Assembly (NCBI GenBank): GCA_023700785.1
Contig: JAMPYH010000125.1
Coordinates: 1 to 7,657 of the forward strand
Length of the DNA: 7,657 nt
Origin: Candidatus Zixiibacteriota bacterium
GTDB taxonomy: Bacteria > Zixibacteria > MSB-5A5 > GN15 > FEB-12
Direction of reading: 5' to 3'
Made by a program: the position numbers and the translations under genes. The notes under the pieces were generated by a model, which was not told the DNA's origin, did no database searches, and was given only the letters and a program-made list of their open reading frames with translations. Below, piece after piece: positions 1-6,145 of this stretch; position 1 is the first letter of the stretch, and the number at the start of each line of letters is the position of its first letter.

Positions 1-92
1 AAAAAAAACGACCGCATTTCTCTCCTGTTTCATCTCAAATAAGTTGTTCCAGCCGCTAAAGTTATCGCCGCCTGTTCCGACATGTTCAGTAG
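1..92. other. Leader region upstream of the sensor gene
   Basis: This AT-richer non-coding stretch begins with eight A's at the window edge. It presumably holds the promoter of the regulatory unit, but I see no convincing -35/-10 pair with proper spacing and no -24/-12 (GG-N10-GC) sigma54 promoter. The hexamer TGTTCC occurs at 45-50 and 73-78, with TGTTCA at 83-88; these could be binding half-sites but may be chance. Confidence 0.35.
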
Positions 93-1511
93 ATGTACCA
101 AAATGAAACAATGGAATATAGGACTATGACATCCGGGCAGTTTCACCTTGAAGCGGATCTGGCCGAGAGGATTGTGACACGGCGCCAGATGATTGGGCGT
201 TCCGACGCGGCCATCGACACCGGTCTCGCTTCGCTTGTGATCGGATTGGGGACCCGAGGTTCTTTAGTCGATAGCGAAAAGGAGTTCCTCGACAGTCTCG
301 TCCCGCCGCACAGCCTCTGCTTTCTCGTGTTTGACAGCCGCTATCTGCACCCCGAGGGTCTGGAGCTCTTGAGCGCCGACCAATTGGAAGCGTCGTATCT
401 CCAGGGAGACGCGATCTATTCCCATCGCCAGAGACCTGTCTCGGGGCGGCTTAATGCCTGCCGCGTTTACGCGTCGCGAGGTGGTGAGGTAAGCGGCAGA
501 CAAGTCACCCTTGGGATGATCGGCCCCGACAGCGCCGAACTCTTTGATTCCGGCATCGACCGGTTTACGATGCTCGCGCAGCAGTTCCGTCAGGCTGTCG
601 CGCGCGTCTCACCGCTGATGGGCACTTTGCGGGAAACGTTGGATCGCGACCACCCCGTACTGATCGTCAATCGCTGCTCCGGTCGAGTCGTGGCGGCCAA
701 TGCGGCCCTACTGGAAAAATACGCGGGCAACTCCGAGGCATTGATCGACTCGGAATACGGTGAGAGCAAAAGCCACTTATCCGAACTGATCTCCGGCTAC
801 ACCATCGCCGCGAAAAACGTGCACACCGATGAACTGGATCTCGCGCTCCTGGTGTTCACCCCCAAGCCGGTGAAAGCAGAAGAGCTGGCACATGGTATGT
901 ACGGCCGCTTCGTTGGTTCGCTCCGGCGGTCAACCCAGGCGCTCCATGCCACCGCGCATCACCTTGAAGGGATCATCAACTGGCAACCGGGGCATCCTGA
1001 AGCGGAACTGCTGCATTTGATCCACGAAGAGACCGCGGATCTCGAGCAGATCGTTCAGCGCTATCAAGTACTGGCTGAGTTTGATCAGTTGCGCAAGACA
1101 GATATTAATCCGGCGGAAGAATTACGCAACGCGGTAACACGGGCGGCGATCGCCCATCCCAAACGACAGCTCGCGCTAACCGAGCAATGGGAATCCGCGA
1201 CAAGCATGCGGGCACCGTCCGAAGCGCTGGTGTCGTTATATGACACTATCCTGCAGATACATCTCGGGACCACCTGTTCGTGCACTACGACGACTGTTCA
1301 GTTCAGATCTGGCTCGGACCGAAAGACGGTTGTTCGATTTACCACCACAGAGAATGTCTCAGGCGGCCATCCTCATCTGATGGCTGACTGGGTCGAGTAT
1401 ATTGCCGCCTTAGGCCGGTTGCTCGGATTCGCGGTCCAGCATCGCGCCGGTGACAGTTCTACCATTGAAACCATCCTGACACAGACAAAGGATACCACCG
1501 GCCATGAATAA
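93..1511 (+). CDS. Degenerate histidine-kinase-like sensor (GAF-PAS-pseudokinase), cytosolic
   Basis: The 472-residue product has no signal peptide or membrane segment, so it is probably cytosolic. Residues about 45-172 resemble a GAF domain, ending in a typical 'GRQVTLGMIG' strand and a long helix. Residues about 186-260 start like a PAS domain ('HPVLIVNRCSGRVVAANAA'). Residues about 268-330 are helical where a HisKA hairpin would lie, and 336-465 have the spacing of a HATPase domain. However, the phospho-acceptor position before 'LRRS' is Gly275, and no N box or DxGxG motif is visible. It overlaps by 8 nt with a response regulator gene, so it is presumably that regulator's partner. The start is uncertain: ATGs at 93, 111 and 126 are all possible and none has a strong ribosome site. 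Family assignment is by layout and local patterns only; ligand and activity are unknown. Confidence 0.75.
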   Translation: MYQNETMEYRTMTSGQFHLEADLAERIVTRRQMIGRSDAAIDTGLASLVIGLGTRGSLVDSEKEFLDSLVPPHSLCFLVFDSRYLHPEGLELLSADQLEASYLQGDAIYSHRQRPVSGRLNACRVYASRGGEVSGRQVTLGMIGPDSAELFDSGIDRFTMLAQQFRQAVARVSPLMGTLRETLDRDHPVLIVNRCSGRVVAANAALLEKYAGNSEALIDSEYGESKSHLSELISGYTIAAKNVHTDELDLALLVFTPKPVKAEELAHGMYGRFVGSLRRSTQALHATAHHLEGIINWQPGHPEAELLHLIHEETADLEQIVQRYQVLAEFDQLRKTDINPAEELRNAVTRAAIAHPKRQLALTEQWESATSMRAPSEALVSLYDTILQIHLGTTCSCTTTTVQFRSGSDRKTVVRFTTTENVSGGHPHLMADWVEYIAALGRLLGFAVQHRAGDSSTIETILTQTKDTTGHE

Positions 1512-2919
1512 CATACTTGCTCCAGGCAACATCAAGATCCTCGTCATCGACGATGAACCGCAGAGCCGCGACTGCATTGAGTCGGTCCTGGCCCGTGAGG
1601 GTTATCAGGTCATGCTTGCCACCACCGCCCATGAGGGGATCGGGCTGGTTGAAAAACTGTCGATCGACCTGGTTATCACCGATCTTCGCATCGGTGACGA
1701 GTCCGGCTTGGATGTCATTCGCGCGATGCAGGCATCCTATCCCGAGACTGAGGCAATCCTGATCACCGGCCATGGTACCGCGGAGAGCGCGGTGGAGGCG
1801 ATCCGAGCCGGCGCGTTCGACTCTCTTACCAAGCCGTTCTCGAATCAGCATCTTGTGGTCAAAGTCCAGAGAGCGCTCGAGCGGAAAATGATGAAACGCG
1901 AGTTGACCACGTTGCGCCAGCATGTGGCGATGTCCTACGGATTCGACAACATAGTCGGTTTATCAAAGACAATGACGCAACTCAAGGAGACGGCTCGACG
2001 CGTCTCCCCGACCGATATAACCATCCTGATCACCGGCCCGTCCGGCAGCGGCAAAGAGCTGTTCGCGCGGGCCATCCACTATCACTCCAATCGCCGCACC
2101 GCCGCCTTTGTCGCGGTGGATTGCAGTTCCATCCCGGAAGCGATGATCGAAGCCGAACTTTTCGGCAGCGAGAAGAGTTCACCGGCATCGGCGACCCTGC
2201 ACCGAAAGGGGCTGCTCGAAGAGGCCGACGGCGGCACGCTGTTCCTCGATGAAGTTTCGACCATGCCCGTCTCAATTCAGGCGAAAGTGCTCCATTTCCT
2301 GCAGGACTCAGAGATACGGCCGGTCGGCTCAACGACCGCGAAGAAAGTCAATGTCCGCGTTATCGCGGCCGCCAATCGGGATCTCAAACTGCTGGTCGCT
2401 GAAGGCACATTCCGGGAAGACCTCTATTTCAGACTAAACGTCATCCCGCTGACTCTCCCGAAGTTGACCGAGCGCGCGGAAGATATGGAAATGCTGATAG
2501 ACTATTTCCTGCGTCGAATAACGCACGAGGCGCAGGGAGCGACTGTGACAATAACTCGCCGCGCGGTGGATAAACTGCTGGGGCACCGCTGGCCGGGGAA
2601 TGTCCGGGAACTCGAGAATACACTGAGGCGAGGCGCCGCGCTCTGCGCGAATCACCAGATAGACCACCACGACATCATCTTCATCGCCAGCGACAGGCCC
2701 GCGGCCGATGCCGATGTCCCGACCAGGATCACGCTCACGTTCCGGGGCGGCAAACTTGACGCTGAACAGCGGACGCTGATCATGACGACCTTGTCGGAGA
2801 ATGACTGGAACTTCACCCGAACCGCCAAGGAACTCGGGATCGGGCGTACCACGCTCTGGCGCAAGATCAAGAAATACAATCTCGCCAAGATCGGGTCGCT
2901 GGAAGAAGTCGACGTTTAG
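1504..2919 (+). CDS. NtrC-family response regulator lacking the GAFTGA motif
   Basis: This 471-residue protein has the full NtrC architecture. The receiver domain spans about 10-125, with acidic pair D16/D17, phospho-acceptor D60, T88 and K110. The AAA+ domain spans about 148-385, with Walker A 'GPSGSGKE' (K184), Walker B 'GGTLFLDE' (D249/E250), sensor I around N291, arginine-finger segment 'FREDLYFRLN' and sensor II 'WPGNVREL'. A Fis-type helix-turn-helix lies at about 424-460. The family couples phosphorylation to ATPase-driven opening of sigma54 promoters. Here the sigma54-contact loop that normally reads GAFTGA is SSPASA (225-230), with no gap in the alignment, so sigma54 activation is doubtful. 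The ATG at 1504 overlaps the end of the sensor gene by 8 nt and has AAAGGA about 10-11 nt upstream. The targets are not evident in the window. Confidence 0.93.
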   Translation: MNNILAPGNIKILVIDDEPQSRDCIESVLAREGYQVMLATTAHEGIGLVEKLSIDLVITDLRIGDESGLDVIRAMQASYPETEAILITGHGTAESAVEAIRAGAFDSLTKPFSNQHLVVKVQRALERKMMKRELTTLRQHVAMSYGFDNIVGLSKTMTQLKETARRVSPTDITILITGPSGSGKELFARAIHYHSNRRTAAFVAVDCSSIPEAMIEAELFGSEKSSPASATLHRKGLLEEADGGTLFLDEVSTMPVSIQAKVLHFLQDSEIRPVGSTTAKKVNVRVIAAANRDLKLLVAEGTFREDLYFRLNVIPLTLPKLTERAEDMEMLIDYFLRRITHEAQGATVTITRRAVDKLLGHRWPGNVRELENTLRRGAALCANHQIDHHDIIFIASDRPAADADVPTRITLTFRGGKLDAEQRTLIMTTLSENDWNFTRTAKELGIGRTTLWRKIKKYNLAKIGSLEEVDV

Positions 2920-2947
2920 CTAAGATAACGAGTCAGGGAGGACCGTA

Positions 2948-2983
2948 GGCGGTACCGGGATTTCTGGTATCGCCTTTCTATTT
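2948..2983 (+). terminator. Rho-independent terminator of the regulatory unit
   Basis: GGCGGTACC (2948-2956) pairs with GGTATCGCC (2966-2974) across a 9-nt loop, giving a 9-bp stem with one G-U wobble. It is followed by TTTCTATTT (2975-2983). It lies 28 nt after the regulator stop codon, and its T-rich tail runs over the mltG stop codon on the other strand. Read on the - strand, the stem has an A-C mismatch and no T-run follows, so it probably works in the + direction only. Confidence 0.7.
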
Positions 2984-4114
2984 GGCGCGTTTACCGTTGA
3001 TCCGGGCGCGCTGGCGCGCGCTATTATGCTCAGCGTTGGACCGTGAAAATATGTGCGCTCCCGAACCGGTACCATCGGCGACAAAAAAGAGGTAGTCGGT
3101 GCTCTCCGGCCGCATCGCGGCGATGATCGCCTCGATCCCGGGCGAGTTTATCGGAGTCGGCGGCAGACCCTGCATGCGGTAAGTATTGTACGGCGATTCT
3201 TTTTCAAGATCCACGCGCAAGAGCGGTCGATCGAGTCCGCCCAGACCATAAATGACCGTTGGATCCGCGTCGAGCGGCATCCCAAGTCTCAATCGATTCG
3301 CATAGACCGACGCGACTCGGGCTTTCTCCGCCACAAGCGGAGTCTCAGCTTCGACAATCGACGCGAGAATGACCGTCTGATGTTTGGTCAGTCCAGTTGT
3401 AAACGTCTGTTCCCAGAGAGAGTCGGTCTTCTGGTGGAACATCCGCACCATCTCCCGAACGACCGTTCGCAATCCGACGCCCCGCGCGAACAGATAGGTT
3501 TCCGGAAAGAGGTAGCCCTCAAGGCAGGGGACTTCGAGGCTATCCAGGAAGTGCAGATCAACATTGAGCTGTCTGAGCTCCGCCGAATCAAGCGCCAGTT
3601 GCGTCCCCAGGATCGAGCCAACGCGCCAGACCGGCGAGCCTTCAGGGATGGTGACTTCCGTCAGGAGTATATCTCCCCGCTGGATCTTGTCCAGCACCGA
3701 ACGCGGCGAGTTCTTTCCCGTGAATACATATGTCCCCGGCAACAGCTTGCGGTCGAGCTTGAGGAATCTCGCCGGATAGGTGAGCAGCCATTTCCGCCCG
3801 ACTACACGCTCTTTGACCAATTGGTCGGCGATGGTCGAAAAGCGGTCGCCCGGATTGACAGCAACAGTCACCACACGAGAACCAAGATCTGTTTCGCTGG
3901 AATACATTGAGAAGAGAATAACAACCGCGACTATCCCGGCCGACAAAGAGAGCGGCGCAACTGACCACCAGGATAAAAGCGGCTTGCGGCGCGATCCGAA
4001 GAGCGACCGAACGGCGCCAAGCAGGATGAGCGCCAGCCCGACGGCCAGTAGAAATACGGTGACAAAGAAATACCAGGGATACTCCCAGTAACCAGTATCA
4101 AGATCAGCGCGCAC
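2978..4114 (-). CDS. mltG: Endolytic murein transglycosylase MltG (YceG-like), with an extra N-terminal membrane helix
   Basis: MltG cleaves nascent glycan strands in the inner-membrane/periplasm space and sets glycan length. This 378-residue protein carries the family signatures: a LysM-like segment at about 81-150, 'LEGYLFPETY' (198-207), 'LASIVEAET' with the presumed catalytic Glu255, 'LDADPTVIYG' (281-290), 'SPYNTY' (307-312), 'GLPPTPINSPG' (316-326) and the C-terminal 'HIFSRSNAEHN'. Most MltG proteins have one N-terminal membrane helix. Here there are two, at about 13-34 and 50-70, joined by a basic loop (RSLFGSRRK) that is likely cytoplasmic, so the N-terminus would face outward and the enzyme domain the periplasm. 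The start is GTG at 4114, inside the end of ruvX (11-nt overlap), with only a weak GGA upstream. No in-frame start was seen between the two helices. Translation is probably coupled to ruvX. Confidence 0.94.
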   Translation of the reverse strand: MRADLDTGYWEYPWYFFVTVFLLAVGLALILLGAVRSLFGSRRKPLLSWWSVAPLSLSAGIVAVVILFSMYSSETDLGSRVVTVAVNPGDRFSTIADQLVKERVVGRKWLLTYPARFLKLDRKLLPGTYVFTGKNSPRSVLDKIQRGDILLTEVTIPEGSPVWRVGSILGTQLALDSAELRQLNVDLHFLDSLEVPCLEGYLFPETYLFARGVGLRTVVREMVRMFHQKTDSLWEQTFTTGLTKHQTVILASIVEAETPLVAEKARVASVYANRLRLGMPLDADPTVIYGLGGLDRPLLRVDLEKESPYNTYRMQGLPPTPINSPGIEAIIAAMRPESTDYLFFVADGTGSGAHIFSRSNAEHNSARQRARINGKRAK

Positions 4115-4529
4115 CGTGTTCGTCCAGATATCGTTGAAGGATCAGCACCGCGGCGACACGGTCAACGCGGACTTTGTCCCGGCTGGGCCGCCGGCCTTGA
4201 GCCCGAAGGATCGAAGTCGCCTCGTTCGACGTGTCCGCCTCGTCTATTTTCACTATCGGCCCATCGTAAGCTCGGCTTAACTGCTCGATGAACCGGTCGA
4301 TCTCGAGGCATTTCGCGCTTTTGTCGCCCGATCGAAGCAGAGGATAACCGATCACTATTGTTCGCGGATTATACTCCTGAACCAGCGAGTTGATGGCGTC
4401 GAGAGCGTCACGATCAGACTTGACCTCTAGCGTGACCAGCGGCGAGGCAAGTATCCCCATCGGGTCGCTCTTGGCGATCCCAACCCGCCGCGTGCCATAG
4501 TCTATCGCGAGGACAGTCTTATCTTCCAT
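4104..4529 (-). CDS. ruvX: Putative Holliday junction resolvase / pre-16S rRNA nuclease RuvX (YqgF)
   Basis: This is a 141-residue protein of normal family length with an RNase H-like fold. Homologues act on Holliday junctions and/or in 16S rRNA 5'-end maturation. The opening strand 'VLAIDYGTRRVGIAKSD' carries the first acidic residue, Asp10. 'IVIGYPLLRSGDKS' (58-71) is the conserved central strand-loop. 'DEADTS' (96-101) supplies Glu97, and 'VDRVAAVLILQRYLDEH' supplies Asp123. The usual DER(L/F)T(T/S) motif has Ala in place of Arg, a mild departure. The ATG at 4529 has no recognisable Shine-Dalgarno sequence, but a promoter ends only 7 nt upstream, which fits a leaderless or nearly leaderless message. 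The gene follows guaA after 77 nt and overlaps mltG by 11 nt. Confidence 0.92.
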   Translation of the reverse strand: MEDKTVLAIDYGTRRVGIAKSDPMGILASPLVTLEVKSDRDALDAINSLVQEYNPRTIVIGYPLLRSGDKSAKCLEIDRFIEQLSRAYDGPIVKIDEADTSNEATSILRAQGRRPSRDKVRVDRVAAVLILQRYLDEHGAR

Positions 4530-4536
4530 GTCGGGG

Positions 4537-4566
4537 AAAATAGAGAAGTTCTTTGACGAGAGTCAA
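4537..4566 (-). promoter_or_regulatory. Predicted sigma70-type promoter for ruvX-mltG
   Basis: On the - strand, TTGACT (4566-4561) and TATTTT (4542-4537) are separated by 18 nt. They match the -35 and -10 consensus at 5/6 and 4/6 positions. Only 7 nt (CCCCGAC) separate the -10 box from the ruvX ATG, so initiation would fall at or next to the start codon. This fits the missing ribosome-binding site. It would let ruvX-mltG be expressed independently of nadB-guaA. Confidence 0.5.
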
Positions 4567-4568
4567 AG
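4551..4568. promoter_or_regulatory. Inverted repeat over the ruvX -35 box (possible operator)
   Basis: CTTTGAC (4551-4557) and GTCAAAG (4562-4568) form a perfect 7-bp inverted repeat around the 4-nt centre GAGA. One arm contains the predicted -35 hexamer TTGACT of ruvX, the place where a repressor would block polymerase. It could equally be a small RNA hairpin in a nadB-guaA read-through transcript. No T-run follows it, so it is unlikely to be a terminator. Confidence 0.4.
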
Positions 4569-4570
4569 CC

Positions 4571-4589
4571 AAAAGAAGGCCAATCGGCC
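4571..4589 (-). terminator. Weak terminator-like hairpin after guaA
   Basis: Read on the - strand, GGCC-GATT-GGCC (4589-4578) is followed directly by TTCTTTT (4577-4571). The stem is only 4 bp, so termination would be partial at best. It lies 18 nt after the guaA stop and just before the predicted ruvX promoter, a sensible place for a transcript boundary. Confidence 0.25.
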
Positions 4590-4606
4590 GCCCAACGACC
4601 CGAGAC

Positions 4607-6145
4607 CTATTCCCACTCGATGGTGGCGGGCGGCTTGGACGAAATATCGTAGGTTACTCGGTTCACCCCGCGAACATTGCGAATGATCCGATTCGAAATG
4701 TGCGCCAGGATGTCGTGGTCGATGCGGGCCCAGTCGGCGGTCATGCCGTCAACCGAAGTAACCGCTCGCAGCGCGACCACATTCTCATACGTCCGCTCGT
4801 CCCCCATCACGCCTACCGCCTTGACCGGCAACAGCACCGCGAACGCCTGCCAGATGTCGTCGTATATCTTGTACTTGTGCAGTTCTTCGATGAAGATATG
4901 ATCCACCTCTCGCAACAGATCGCATCGTTCCTGCGTGACATCGCCGAGTATCCGGACTGCCAGTCCCGGCCCGGGGAACGGGTGGCGGCGGATAAACTGC
5001 TCGGGAAGCCCAAGTTTTCTTCCCAGTTCGCGGACTTCATCTTTGAACAGCTCCCTGAGCGGCTCGACCAGTTTGAGCTTCATCCGTTCTTTGAGACCGC
5101 CGACATTATGGTGCGACTTGATCGTCACCGACGGCCCTTTGAACGACGTTGATTCGATCACGTCCGGATAGAGCGTCCCCTGTCCGAGAAAATCGACATC
5201 GCCGATCTTCTCCGCCTCGTCCTCAAAGACATCAATAAACGAACTGCCGATGATCTTCCGCTTCTTCTCCGGATCTTCGATCCCCGCAAGCCGCTCCAGG
5301 AACAGCCGCGACGAGTCCACCGGATAGAGGTTCAGCCCCAGCGTCCGGAGCATGGTCGTAACATCTTCGAACTCGTTCTTACGTAACATGCCAGTATTAA
5401 CGAACACCGCGTGAAGTCTCCCGCCTATCGCCCGGTGCAAGAGCATCGCGGCGACCGTGGAATCGACACCGCCGGAAATGCCGAGCAGGACTTTCCCCTC
5501 TCCTACCTGCGCGCGGATCCGTGAAATAGATTCGTCGATGAACGATTCAGTGGTCCAATCGCCATGCAGTCGGCAAATGTCGAAAAGGAAATTGTGCAGA
5601 ATCTGCTTACCTTCGGACGTATGGTGAACCTCCGGATGGAACTGTACGCCATATATCTGGCGGGACTCGTCGGCGATCGCCGCGACCGCCAAACCATCGG
5701 ACTCTCCGGTCACCTGGAATCCGGTCGGCAGGGATACTATGGAATCGCCGTGTGACATCCAGACCTGCGACTTGGTGGAGAGACTGCGGAACAGCGGGGT
5801 GGTGTCATCGGGCCGGAACAATGCCCGGCCATATTCACGATGTTCACTTCTGAGCAGTTTGCCGCCGAAGCTGTCGGCCACCAGTTGCATCCCATAGCAG
5901 ATCCCCAGAATCGGCACTCCGGAGTCGAAAAATGTCTTGTCAACCCGTGGAGACTCAGGATCGGTCAACGAGGATGGTCCACCCGAGAGGATATACCCGC
6001 GCACATTCCGGTCACGATATTTGGTCAGGTCGGCGTTGAACGGCACGATCTCGCAATATACGTGCGCTTCACGCACGCGCCGGGCGATCAGTTGGGTAAA
6101 TTGAGATCCAAAGTCAAGGATCAGGACCATCTCATGGGCGGCCAC
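4607..6145 (-). CDS. guaA: GMP synthase (glutamine-hydrolysing)
   Basis: GuaA converts XMP to GMP with ATP and glutamine in the cytosol, the last step of de novo GMP synthesis. The 512-residue product has the usual two-domain form and length. The N-terminal class I glutamine amidotransferase includes 'GGPSSL' (55-60), nucleophile Cys83 in 'GICYGMQ', and His170/Glu172 in 'FHPEV'. The ATP pyrophosphatase domain has the PP-loop 'SGGVDS' (224-229). The C-terminal dimerisation domain includes 'RHPFPGPGLAVRILG' and ends in the characteristic 'ISSKPPATIEWE'. All key residues are present. The start is GTG at 6145, sharing its G with the nadB stop (TAGTG). AAAGGAG at 6159-6153 lies 7 nt upstream, which favours GTG over the in-frame ATG at 6130, 22 nt from that site. 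Translation is probably coupled to nadB. Confidence 0.98.
   Translation of the reverse strand: MAAHEMVLILDFGSQFTQLIARRVREAHVYCEIVPFNADLTKYRDRNVRGYILSGGPSSLTDPESPRVDKTFFDSGVPILGICYGMQLVADSFGGKLLRSEHREYGRALFRPDDTTPLFRSLSTKSQVWMSHGDSIVSLPTGFQVTGESDGLAVAAIADESRQIYGVQFHPEVHHTSEGKQILHNFLFDICRLHGDWTTESFIDESISRIRAQVGEGKVLLGISGGVDSTVAAMLLHRAIGGRLHAVFVNTGMLRKNEFEDVTTMLRTLGLNLYPVDSSRLFLERLAGIEDPEKKRKIIGSSFIDVFEDEAEKIGDVDFLGQGTLYPDVIESTSFKGPSVTIKSHHNVGGLKERMKLKLVEPLRELFKDEVRELGRKLGLPEQFIRRHPFPGPGLAVRILGDVTQERCDLLREVDHIFIEELHKYKIYDDIWQAFAVLLPVKAVGVMGDERTYENVVALRAVTSVDGMTADWARIDHDILAHISNRIIRNVRGVNRVTYDISSKPPATIEWE

Noticed and set aside
1..8. Run of eight A's as the tail of a leftward terminator
   Set aside because: No hairpin stem was found on its right side, and what lies to the left is not visible.
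1..92. sigma54 (-24/-12) promoter for the regulatory unit
   Set aside because: No GG-N10-GC arrangement resembling TGGCAC-N5-TTGC was found in the leader.
2948..2974. Bidirectional terminator also serving mltG
   Set aside because: On the - strand the stem contains an A-C mismatch and is followed by TACGGTCCTCCC rather than a T-run.
3053..3910. Long open frame (285 codons) on the + strand opposite mltG
   Set aside because: It is fully antisense to a clear mltG, has a very Arg-rich composition typical of shadow frames in GC-rich DNA, and shows no recognisable domain.
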